From Alteromonas lipotrueae (lineage in GTDB: Bacteria > Pseudomonadota > Gammaproteobacteria > Enterobacterales > Alteromonadaceae), in contig NZ_JAESDI010000017.1 of NCBI RefSeq assembly GCF_019249215.1, forward strand, positions 22,812-86,811: a stretch of DNA of 64,000 nucleotides, read 5' to 3'. Each line of letters starts with the position of its first letter. The stretch's first letter is position 1. Below, piece by piece: positions 26,501 to 35,918 of the stretch. A program made the position numbers and the translations under genes. The notes under the pieces are model-generated. The model was not told the origin of the DNA. It was given only the letters and a program-made list of their open reading frames with translations, and did no database searches.

Positions 26501-28064
26501 GTAAACTTGGGCCAAAACTATCTAGAACGGAACGAGTGAAAATATTTTCGTAGCTGTTAGTGATAGCCGTTTTCGTTTTGGTGATATCTACATGGCTTTT
26601 TAACATTTTCGGGAGTGCGGGAGGCTTAGACGCCTCGCTTACTTTAAAAACTCTACTGCGCCTATCAAGGGCAACAAACATATCTTCTGTTGAGCCAATC
26701 GATTCAGACTTACCTAGAAATAGAATACCTTCTTTGGTTAGCGAGTAGCGAAACAGCGATAAAACCCGCTGCTGCAATTCGCTGTTAAAGTAGATAAGTA
26801 CATTTCTAAACGACACCATATCAAGGTGTAAGAACGGCGGATCGCGAGTGATGTCCTGACGAGAAAAGGTGATCACATCACGCAGTCGCTTTTGCGGATA
26901 ATATGCATTGTCTGCATATCGAAAGTATTTGTCGGTTAAATCCGATGAAAGGCTCGCTATGGCTTGAACAGAATAAGCACCTTTACGAGCAACTGAGAGC
27001 GCATTTTCGTCGATATCAGTCGCAAAAACCTGTAAGTTGGCATCAATACCCTGCTTCTCAATAGCTTCTAGAAACAAGATGGCTAATGAATATGCCTCTT
27101 CCCCTGTAGCACATCCTGCTACCCATAACCGAATAGCGTCGCCACTGTTTTTACGCTCTACAATACTCTCAATATGTGTATTGATAGCTTTAAATGCCGT
27201 GTTATCCCTGAAAAAGTCGGTAACTGAAATCAGTAGCTCTTTCGACAACGCAATGACTTCGTCAGCGTTATTATCTAAATAAGCCAGATAAGACGGCAAA
27301 TCTTCAGTTTGTGTGGCAATTAAACGGCGGTTCACTCTGCGCAATAAGGTCGACTGTTTATAAAAACTGAAGTCTATTTTTGTAGCCGTTCTTATCTTTC
27401 CGTAGAGCTCACTCATTAATTCACTTCGAGTGTCTTCCTGCACAGCTAAGAAATTGCGTGCTATGTTCTGAGAAATATGTGCTATTTCTTGCCCCATTTC
27501 TTGGGGCTCAAGAATTGAATCCACAGCCACATTTTCGAGAGCTGCTTTGGGCATGCCATCATACTTTGCTGAGGCAGGGTCTTGTACAAAGGCAAATCCA
27601 CCCACGCTTTTAATAGCTTTCAGCCCTCTGGCACCATCGCTGCCAGTACCCGATAAGATAACGCCAATTGCGTGATCGCCAATTTCATCAGCTAATGATT
27701 CAAACAAGAGGTTTACGGAGGGCTTAGGAGATAGTTCATCCGGTGATTTATCGAGGTGTAAATACCCCTCTTTGTATTTAAGGTGGTAACCCGGTGGGCC
27801 CACATAAATGGTGTTTGCTTTAATTTTGCAATGCGGCGTAGCCTCAACCACAGGGTATTCAGTTTCTCGCGCCAATATTTCCGTCATTTGGCTTTTATGG
27901 GTAGGAGATAAATGCTGAGCAATAATAAAAGACGCATTGATGGCTTTTGGTAATTCGCTTACCAAGTTGATTAATGCTTCTATTCCACCCGCTGAAGAGC
28001 CTACGCCAACAATAAAAGGAGCTATCTCAGGCTTAGTCACCCGCGATGACGGTAAAGATTCCAT
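23562..28064 (-). CDS. CheB-CheR-PAS-GGDEF-EAL multidomain signalling protein, 1500 residues
   Basis: Cytoplasmic signalling fusion. In order: CheB-type methylesterase (about 15-195; catalytic Ser in GSSAGG at 22-27, H51, Asp in GTGSDGA); CheR-type methyltransferase (about 215-480; VAGCATGEEAYSLAI, SFRNVLIYF); a Glu/Asn-rich coiled coil (about 645-720, repeating xNEEL); two to three PAS domains (about 735-1100); GGDEF (about 1110-1270; intact GGDEF and an RDTD inhibitory site); and EAL (about 1275-1500). The EAL domain keeps EAL, NLS, DD and the lysine. Its loop 6 is DDYGLYNS instead of DDFGTGYSS, and AEGVET is ADKVET, so phosphodiesterase activity is doubtful. The last codons lie 7 bases before the phytochrome-core gene, implying one operon. 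Confidence 0.92.
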   Translation of the reverse strand: MESLPSSRVTKPEIAPFIVGVGSSAGGIEALINLVSELPKAINASFIIAQHLSPTHKSQMTEILARETEYPVVEATPHCKIKANTIYVGPPGYHLKYKEGYLHLDKSPDELSPKPSVNLLFESLADEIGDHAIGVILSGTGSDGARGLKAIKSVGGFAFVQDPASAKYDGMPKAALENVAVDSILEPQEMGQEIAHISQNIARNFLAVQEDTRSELMSELYGKIRTATKIDFSFYKQSTLLRRVNRRLIATQTEDLPSYLAYLDNNADEVIALSKELLISVTDFFRDNTAFKAINTHIESIVERKNSGDAIRLWVAGCATGEEAYSLAILFLEAIEKQGIDANLQVFATDIDENALSVARKGAYSVQAIASLSSDLTDKYFRYADNAYYPQKRLRDVITFSRQDITRDPPFLHLDMVSFRNVLIYFNSELQQRVLSLFRYSLTKEGILFLGKSESIGSTEDMFVALDRRSRVFKVSEASKPPALPKMLKSHVDITKTKTAITNSYENIFTRSVLDSFGPSLLISERFAILHSHGNLQRFITFPSGVPDLNLSKLIAAPFAADLISCVNKASRTGEIATSRAKRLADDDSQLWKLRVLPLENQSPQHYLVNFYEDDTIIDVEPKEAVANNEADVAELIAAREQLQTLTEEMAASAEEMQALNEEVQAANEELQANNEELEATNEELQATNEELISVNEESMRKSADLGAINSELMSVYNTLDFPILVFDTDTCLSRTNDAANRRFHLNNGSFKKPMYSLNFPDYFEDIEKRLSKTLRNGVNTSMVIKPSSQETYNVFITPILNNRDRITGAILVIIDNSELVIAHERIEKSQEQLLSIMNNSLALIALKDNAGRYEFVNSRFEDVFGVTAEDVIGKTDLQIFERDTARQFREKDLDTMRNLSPVETLDEFTLRAGKVIIKSVRFPIFDAEGTIKSICTQATDISKELHANEQLRLAGKIFERTSEAILVTDANQRILTTNETFAELTGFSQQELTGKTPKMLESGEHSEDFFVAMKASLNERGFWQGEVINKVKNGSHVKMWLTVNAVKGANGDIVNYVAAYSNIDEIKNMQRRIEYLATHDELTGLPNRTVLLERLELMISGAKRSKQLCGVLFVDLDNFKPVNDNLGHKVGDLLLKQVTKRLQQCIRDTDMLARIGGDEFVALISASHIDEVDDIAKRIISQVQNEFDVSTHSISVSASIGIAVYPADGISSEVLLQHADEAMYLAKSSGRNQYQYFTAKMKEQALARLEVEKQLKVALEGKQFSMVYQPQYESTSNVIVGAEALLRYKNSDGEVLNAESFINIAERGKLIETIGFHAVELVAREIAQYIQLGSKLPAIAINLSGAQLVTSDFIKNFVAVLERYELTAGLFKFEVSEKDIESGEERIFHRLKTLAAMGSMISIDDYGLYNSAISQLQRSGASEIKLSSRLMADASDNKDTYKLIQALVNAGKALGLKIIADKVETQQQLEYLRDIGCDVVQGLVLSPMLTCLELNKKIS

Positions 28065-28533
28065 ACTACATTTAGCTCCGTTTGAGTTAACTGAATGCCA
28101 ATGCGAACACTCAGTAATTGCGGCATCTTCACCGCATCTAATACGCTTACTATACCAGTAACTAGCACTCCAGAAATATACTAAAGTCTAATATTATTAC
28201 GTTAAATAAAACGTGTTATGCGCCTAAAAGGTTCAAAAACCCCAATGTTGATGCTGAAAACTAACGTAAAAATCACGATAACTCGCTGGTCTTAGATAAA
28301 TAATTTATCAATATTATTTGATAACTATTTCATCACGTTAAATATAGTTTTGAAATCGAGGCGCTAAACAGGAAGATATTAGTGAAGGGGAGCAGCAAAG
28401 AAGCTTGAAAGTAATGGGTAAATGCATACTTATTGATAGGCGAATTGCTTGAGGAATTAATACGTGAACAACGAAGGGTATTGGACAGAGTAAAGCCATA
28501 TCGATACCGATATGGCTAACAGGCAAGTAAGAG
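28065..28533. other. Intergenic region upstream of the CheB/CheR gene and downstream of parE
   Basis: These 469 bases should hold the promoter of the phytochrome operon and the end of the parE transcript. The only clear element is the hairpin at 28494-28517. The middle is A/T-rich. Short frames here do not look like genes. Confidence 0.6.
28494..28517 (-). terminator. Probable terminator of parE
   Basis: AGCCATATCG and CGATATGGCT form a perfect 10-bp stem with a four-base loop, about 17 bases after the parE stop on the minus strand. The following T run is short (TT then A), so termination may be partial. Confidence 0.6.
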
Positions 28534-30444
<1,911 letters not shown>

Positions 30445-30643
30445 TTAAGCCAGCAACAAGGGTTAACGTACGCAGAAGACAACTGCAACGCAAGATAAAT
30501 TGATGTTACCAAGGCTAGCCTACCCTCGCAATGAAAAGGCGAAAGTCAGCAAGCTTGGTTGGTACGATATGAAGCTAATACTGCTAAAATTAATACTACA
30601 AGTAGTAACGCAACAACGAGCAGCAAGATTTCGTTAACGGCTT

Positions 30644-31228
30644 CTAATCGTTAAGTAGAAAGTCGGCAATAGCGGGCAAGTGATTTTCAAAGCCAATAAA
30701 GCTGTGATCGCCGCCTTCCTCAACGACTAGCGTGCTCGATGCGTATTTTGTTTCTGCTAAACGATAATCTAAGGTTTCGTCCTCAGTTTGCAATAGCACC
30801 TTGTACGCAGGTCCATGCTGCAATTCTTTAGCATCTAGCTTTTCTATTACATCAATATCGCTTTCAACGATGTGGAATACTTCACCTGTGTACGGGTTGG
30901 TATGCTCACCAATAAAACCTTGCAGTAATTCATAAGGTTTTACAGCAGGGTTTATCAATACTGCTTTGCCCGAGAACTTTTCAATCAAAAACGTAGATAA
31001 ATAACCGCCCATAGAACTGCCAATAACACGCAGCCCATCATTAATTAACGCGGGGTTACTTTTTATCAGTGCCATTAACTGGCTTTCTACTTGGCTTGGG
31101 TAATTCGAAAGCGCGGGAATATGCAAGGTAACATCGGGATGATGCTGCTTGAAATAGGCTTTGGTGGCCTGCGCTTTTACAGACTTTGGTGAGCTTAAAA
31201 AGCCATGAAGATATAACACGTGTTTCAT
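30644..31228 (-). CDS. yqiA: YqiA-family esterase
   Basis: Alpha/beta-hydrolase of the YqiA/YcfP family, 194 residues. It starts MKHVLYLHGFLSSP, has the nucleophile elbow GSSMGGY near residue 67 and the C-terminal catalytic His in GGDHSFIGF. E. coli YqiA hydrolyses short acyl esters and has no firm physiological role. Its ATG overlaps the cpdA stop by 4 bases. A 214-base gap separates it from parE, so parE may also have its own promoter. Confidence 0.9.
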   Translation of the reverse strand: MKHVLYLHGFLSSPKSVKAQATKAYFKQHHPDVTLHIPALSNYPSQVESQLMALIKSNPALINDGLRVIGSSMGGYLSTFLIEKFSGKAVLINPAVKPYELLQGFIGEHTNPYTGEVFHIVESDIDVIEKLDAKELQHGPAYKVLLQTEDETLDYRLAETKYASSTLVVEEGGDHSFIGFENHLPAIADFLLND

Positions 31229-31980
31229 ATTGTTTTTATTCTCTTTATGTCGCAGGTTAACGTTCCATCGCCGTGTAACCTAATGAGTTGATAACCGGGC
31301 TGTTCATTACTTACCGCAAATTCAGGCGTCATTTCCCACTGCCAACAACTCGCAGGGCAGCCCATCACTGGTACCGGATTATTTGTACCAAGCGTATAAC
31401 GAAGGGGGGAATGAACATGGCCATGAATAATCGCCGCTAATGAAATGCCCTCCTCTACCCAGTTTAAAAACTCACCGGCGTTAGACACGTCGTGTTTATC
31501 CATCCAACTCTCTGATGGCGAAGCATGGTGGTGCATAGCAAGTAAATGATGGCGATGAGAATTTTCAGCTACCTGCTTGCCTATAGCCTTAAGCTCATGA
31601 ATATCTACTTGCCCCCTTGCACCTTCAAAACGTGTATCTAGGCCGTGAATTTGCCAACCATTTAATTCAACAGGCACGCCAGCAACAAGGAGGTAAGCAG
31701 ATAATGTATCAAAGTGAGGGTTATTATCATGATTGCCCGCAATCACATAAACCGGTGTTGTGACGTGGTTTTCCATCAAGGTAGTAAAATGCTGATAGCT
31801 TGCTAAGGAATCATCGCCGCTAATATCACCGGTTACGATTACCGCGCTAATATTTTCGCAGTGCTCGAAAGCTTCAATCAATATTTGTTTTAAGCTGTAA
31901 TAAGGGTTAATTGCGCCGTAGCCTTGGCGAGTGGTATCACCAAATAAATGGCAGTCGCTAATATGCAGCAGGGTACTCAC
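31225..31980 (-). CDS. cpdA: 3',5'-cyclic-AMP phosphodiesterase
   Basis: Metallophosphoesterase that hydrolyses cAMP and so tunes CRP-dependent expression. The 251 residues carry the two-metal motifs in order: ISDCHLFG (DxH) near residue 7, VTGDISGDD (GD) near 48, AGNHDNN (GNHD) near 79 and HGHVHSP near 188. Start and stop overlap its neighbours by 4 bases on each side (yqiB upstream, yqiA downstream), so translation of the three is coupled. Confidence 0.92.
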   Translation of the reverse strand: MSTLLHISDCHLFGDTTRQGYGAINPYYSLKQILIEAFEHCENISAVIVTGDISGDDSLASYQHFTTLMENHVTTPVYVIAGNHDNNPHFDTLSAYLLVAGVPVELNGWQIHGLDTRFEGARGQVDIHELKAIGKQVAENSHRHHLLAMHHHASPSESWMDKHDVSNAGEFLNWVEEGISLAAIIHGHVHSPLRYTLGTNNPVPVMGCPASCWQWEMTPEFAVSNEQPGYQLIRLHGDGTLTCDIKRIKTI

Positions 31981-32429
31981 GCTAGCGAGGTTACCTTAGG
32001 ACGCAATTTGCGGCAAAAATCTAACCACTCAGCAAGGAAGATATTCACCATTTGCTTTTCATTGCGCTGGCGCATTTTTAAGTTAGGGTATTCGTAAGAG
32101 GGTTGTAGAGCCCCCGTATTTTGGCTATTTATGACTTCGGCCATTCGGGCATCGTGGTACAAACGTACCGTCATTGATGGCGTTAAATAACTGGGCATAT
32201 CGTCGGACGTTTGTTTAAGGCTTAACGTACTGGTGTAACGTGCAGACTCAATAATCTTAATTTCGTACGTAAGCGTGTCGCCCACGGTAAATACGTAGTT
32301 AAGTTCCTCGGTATCACAATCTGGCAAAATACGAAGAATGTGCGCGTAGTTTAGCTCGCACAATGCCTGCATTGTGGGTAGATGAGGGACGTATTTTCTG
32401 TGGGTACGTTGTGTCACGATATCTTCCAT
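31977..32429 (-). CDS. yqiB: DUF1249 family protein (YqiB)
   Basis: Protein of about 150 residues from the ATG at 32429. The frame extends 29 codons upstream into nudF, but GGAG precedes the inner ATG and family members begin near MEDI. It shows the DUF1249 features YVPHLPTMQALCELNYAHI, SMTVRLYHDARMAEV and the C-terminal KMRQRNEKQMVNIFLAEWL. Function is unknown; the gene is almost always between nudF and cpdA in this group. It overlaps nudF by 16 bases and cpdA by 4. Confidence 0.9.
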   Translation of the reverse strand: MEDIVTQRTHRKYVPHLPTMQALCELNYAHILRILPDCDTEELNYVFTVGDTLTYEIKIIESARYTSTLSLKQTSDDMPSYLTPSMTVRLYHDARMAEVINSQNTGALQPSYEYPNLKMRQRNEKQMVNIFLAEWLDFCRKLRPKVTSLA

Positions 32430-33040
32430 TGCTCCATTAGCGTGGATTTGTTCATAAAGAACCATTGTAGCGCAATTACTGCGGCAGCGTTGTCTATATG
32501 GCCGTTTTCCAGCCATTCAAGGGCTGTTGCTTCAGGCACTCTATGAACTTTAATATCTTCCGATTCGGTTTCTAATCCGTGAATGCCGTGGGCTTTTTCT
32601 GCATTGGTTTTTGCAATAAAGATGTGAATACGTTCGGTCGTGCCCCCAGGGCTAGATAAATAACTCATTGCTTTAGTGAGATTTTCAAGCTCAATACCGG
32701 CCTCTTCCATTGACTCTCTATGACATACGTCTACTTCGGTTTCCCCTTCGTCAATCATGCCCGCAATTATTTCTATCAACCAAGGGGTTGAAGATGTCGC
32801 CAACGCCCCTATTCTAAATTGCTCAATAAGCACAAATTCTTTCAATACAGGATCGTAGGGCAATACGCCTACAGCATGACCGCGTTCAAATAACTCTCGT
32901 TTCACTGTACCGCTATGGGTGCCGTCGAAGCATTTGTGCGTAAACAGATATTCTTGCATGGTAAAAAAACCACGATAAACCGGTTTTACACTCGTGATTT
33001 CAACGTCGTTTGAGGTAAATGAAAGGATTTTCTTGCTCAT
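32414..33040 (-). CDS. nudF: ADP-ribose pyrophosphatase (Nudix)
   Basis: Nudix hydrolase that splits ADP-ribose into AMP and ribose 5-phosphate. It has 208 residues. The Nudix box is GMIDEGETEVDVCHRES followed by MEEAGI, from about residue 99, and fits Gx5Ex7REUxEExGU exactly. It is the first gene of the five-gene cluster ending in parE. The start lies 292 bases from divergent tolC. Confidence 0.93.
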   Translation of the reverse strand: MSKKILSFTSNDVEITSVKPVYRGFFTMQEYLFTHKCFDGTHSGTVKRELFERGHAVGVLPYDPVLKEFVLIEQFRIGALATSSTPWLIEIIAGMIDEGETEVDVCHRESMEEAGIELENLTKAMSYLSSPGGTTERIHIFIAKTNAEKAHGIHGLETESEDIKVHRVPEATALEWLENGHIDNAAAVIALQWFFMNKSTLMEQWKIS

Positions 33041-33332
33041 CTGCAGACACTTTTGGTTTGAAACGATTTATCATGCATAGTACATAGACATACAACTTTT
33101 GTATACGCGCCCTAACCGCGGACGAAAGCATAAAAAGTTAACACCGAATTTTCTGAGATAAATGTGAATACTTGTCGATGAACAAGGTCGATCACATATT
33201 CTGTTACAGTTAAAGCAATACTGTTACGACTGTACTGTTTCGGTTTACGAATAAAATTTATACACTTCACATATTATTTATAATTATTAGCAGTCACTTA
33301 GACTCATCTAGACATAACAGGAAGACGTAAGC

Positions 33333-34700
33333 ATGAATCGAAAACTTCTGTCGCTGGCAATCGGTTTCTCAGTAACAACCGGTGCCCTTGCCGATGATCT
33401 GACGCAAGTGTATCAACAAGCACTGGCCAATGACCCTTTGGTAAACCAAGCGAAAGCGCAGCGTGATGCTGCATTTGAAGGGATCAGCATTAGTCGTGCA
33501 AACCTTCTTCCTCAAATTTCTGGCTCCGTGTCATACACCACCTCTACCACAGAGAGTGCACAGACATTAGGTACTAACGCAGACGACCTACAAGTAGTCA
33601 CCTTTGAGACAGACAATGACAATATCGATTACGGTATTTCGTTGTCTATGTCGTTGTACGACCACGCAAACTGGGTTGGCTTAGATCGTGCCGAAAAAGT
33701 GGCAGAACAAAGCGATGCGCAATTAGCCGCTAGCATGCAAGACCTAATTGTACGTACGGTTACTGCTTATTTTGATGTATTGCGTGCACGAGACAGTGTT
33801 GAATTTGTTAATGCAGAAAAACGTGCCATTGAACGTCAGTTAGAACAAACTCGTCAGCGCTTTGAAGTTGGTCTAACTGCTATTACCGATGTTCACGAAG
33901 CACAAGCTAATTATGATAGTACTGTCGCCCAAGAGATTCAGGCTGAAAACCAGCTAGAATTTGCCCTTGAAGCGTTACGAGTGATCACCGGCAAATACCA
34001 CGACCGCTTGTTTGGCTTAGATAAAGAAACGTTCTCTGCCACTATGCCAGTGCCTGCGAAAGTCGATAACTGGTTAGAAACAGCGCAAGATAAAAACTTA
34101 GCATTGTTGGTTGACCGTTTAGCGATGGATATTGCTAAAGAAGATATCGCGGCTGCCCGTTCAGGCCACTTACCGACCCTTGATTTATCGGCAAGCGTTG
34201 GTCGCTCGAAAAATGACGTAGACTCGCAAGTTATTCAGTACGAAACGCCTTACCTTGATAGCCAGTCAATTGGCCTATCAGTGTCAGTACCTATTTACTC
34301 TGGCCACCGTGTAAGCTCGCAAACTGACCAAGCGAAATACCTTTACGTCTCTGCCAGCCAAGCGGCTGAACAAACGTATCGTGAAACCGTACAGTCTATT
34401 CGCAGCTCGTTTAATAACGTAAAAGCGTCAATATCAACCATTCGCGCCCTTGAACAGTCTGTGGTTTCAGCTAACAGTGCATTAAAAGCAACTGAAGCGG
34501 GTTTTGATGTAGGAACGCGTACTATTGTAGATGTACTTGATAGCACCCGTAATTTGTTTGATGCACGCAACAACTTATCTGGCGCGCGCTACGACTTTAT
34601 TCAATCGGTTGTTACCTTAAAGCAAGCGGCTGGTACCTTAACCGGTGAAGATGTGGCGATTATCAACCGCGGCTTAAAGCCCTTGGAAGACACTGAATAG
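33333..34700 (+). CDS. tolC: Outer membrane channel protein TolC
   Basis: Trimeric outer-membrane exit duct for type I secretion and multidrug efflux pumps. The 455 residues include a signal peptide (MNRKLLSLAIGFSVTTGALA, cleaved after residue 20) and two outer-membrane-efflux repeats, about 25-215 and 235-440. Typical segments are LVNQAKAQRDAAFEGI, FEVGLTAITDVHEAQANYD and the paired FDVGTRTIVDVLDSTRNLF. Divergence from nudF is the E. coli arrangement. A strong terminator follows at 34751. Confidence 0.95.
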   Translation: MNRKLLSLAIGFSVTTGALADDLTQVYQQALANDPLVNQAKAQRDAAFEGISISRANLLPQISGSVSYTTSTTESAQTLGTNADDLQVVTFETDNDNIDYGISLSMSLYDHANWVGLDRAEKVAEQSDAQLAASMQDLIVRTVTAYFDVLRARDSVEFVNAEKRAIERQLEQTRQRFEVGLTAITDVHEAQANYDSTVAQEIQAENQLEFALEALRVITGKYHDRLFGLDKETFSATMPVPAKVDNWLETAQDKNLALLVDRLAMDIAKEDIAAARSGHLPTLDLSASVGRSKNDVDSQVIQYETPYLDSQSIGLSVSVPIYSGHRVSSQTDQAKYLYVSASQAAEQTYRETVQSIRSSFNNVKASISTIRALEQSVVSANSALKATEAGFDVGTRTIVDVLDSTRNLFDARNNLSGARYDFIQSVVTLKQAAGTLTGEDVAIINRGLKPLEDTE

Positions 34701-34750
34701 TCATCGGCAACACAAACTGAATAAAACTTGGCGATTTAACCAGTGTGATT

Positions 34751-34778
34751 AAAGAAGGCGGCATTAGCCGCCTTCTTT
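34751..34778 (+). terminator. Intrinsic terminator of tolC
   Basis: A perfect 12-bp stem, AAAGAAGGCGGC and GCCGCCTTCTTT, has an ATTA loop 51 bases after the tolC stop. The stem itself ends in T residues on both strands. Confidence 0.9.
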
Positions 34779-34959
34779 GTAAATGATATAATGTCAGAAC
34801 ATAATGGCAGGCACTTTAAGCCGGTAATACAATTTTACTTGCATCAAGCACAATGCATCGTCCATGATGTTGCCCCTTTTTTTTATTATCCCTAAATAAG
34901 CCTATTTATCGTAAATGATTGGCAGCGCTTATTTGTTTGTAATGTGAGCAAAGAAAAAC

Positions 34960-35802
34960 ATGCAAGCTTCTGAGTTACAAAGTCGATTTGAACGCATTCG
35001 CGCTAATAAATGGTTTGAAGCCTTTGTGGTTAGCGTTATCGTCATCTCAGCGTTATTAGTTGGCGCCAAAACCTATGAACTGCCCGCCGGTTTTGGCAGT
35101 GTTACCCTGCTACTAGATTGGTTTATCAGCGCATTTTTCTTAACTGAAATTACTATTCGCTTTTTAGCCGAACGACGAAAACGAGATTTCTTTAAAAGCT
35201 TCTGGAATCTTTTCGATACCTTAATTGTCATCATTAGCCTTATTCCTGCTGATGATGCTGAACTTGCCTTGATTGCACGATTAGTTAGGGTATTTAGAGT
35301 GCTGCGGATGATTTCTATCATTCCAGAACTTCGCATACTGTTAGTATCGCTGGTAAAAGCATTACCTCAACTGGGCTACGTTATGTTGCTCATGTTTATC
35401 ATTTTCTACATATACGCCGCGGTTGGCAGCACTTTGTTTGGCGATATCAACCCAACGCTTTGGGGCGACATCACTATTTCGTTGCTTACGCTGTTCAGGG
35501 TAATGACGTTCGAAGATTGGACCGATGTTATGTACGAAACCATGGAGGTTTATCCGCTAAGCTGGGTGTATTACTTAACCTTTATCTTCTTTACTGCGTT
35601 CGCCTTTTTGAACATGGTGATTGGTATTGTGGTAAACGTGATGGAGCGTGAGAACGAAAAAGCCAGGGAAGAAAAGGAAGCACTGCTAAGAGCAGAATTA
35701 GAAGCTGAAGGCCATTGTGAACCTACACTACAAGACGTAATGGCAGAGCTCACCGCTATTAAGGCCAAACTCGAACCAAGTTCGAAAAACAATAACCTGT
35801 AG
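34960..35802 (+). CDS. Single-domain voltage-gated cation channel with Cav-like filter
   Basis: Bacterial six-helix voltage-gated channel subunit that should form homotetramers in the inner membrane. Of 280 residues, S1-S4 span about 18-125. S4 carries arginines every third position (R107, R110, R113, R116). S5-P-S6 follows at about 137-228. The selectivity filter is TFEDWTD (183-189), where bacterial sodium channels such as NaChBac and NavAb have TLESW(A/S)x. Extra Asp at the +1 and +4 positions after the filter Glu is a feature of calcium-permeable designs and of eukaryotic Cav repeats. The C-terminus (228-272) is a Glu/Lys/Ala-rich coiled coil. No neighbouring gene suggests a partner. Confidence 0.85.
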   Translation: MQASELQSRFERIRANKWFEAFVVSVIVISALLVGAKTYELPAGFGSVTLLLDWFISAFFLTEITIRFLAERRKRDFFKSFWNLFDTLIVIISLIPADDAELALIARLVRVFRVLRMISIIPELRILLVSLVKALPQLGYVMLLMFIIFYIYAAVGSTLFGDINPTLWGDITISLLTLFRVMTFEDWTDVMYETMEVYPLSWVYYLTFIFFTAFAFLNMVIGIVVNVMERENEKAREEKEALLRAELEAEGHCEPTLQDVMAELTAIKAKLEPSSKNNNL

Positions 35803-35820
35803 TAATAATTAACAGCCAAT

Positions 35821-35860
35821 AAAAAAGCGCCCAGGGAAGATATAACCTAGGCGCTTTTTT
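35821..35860. terminator. Bidirectional intrinsic terminator
   Basis: AAAAAAGCGCC and GGCGCTTTTTT are inverted around a partly paired centre (CAGGG and CCTAG), so both strands give a stem followed by six T. It lies between the convergent channel gene and TPR lipoprotein gene and can end both. Confidence 0.85.
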
Positions 35861-35918
35861 CGTTTTTATTAGCTTAGCTTTAGTTTGGCTATTAGCTTTT
35901 ATGGTAACGAAAACCCTT

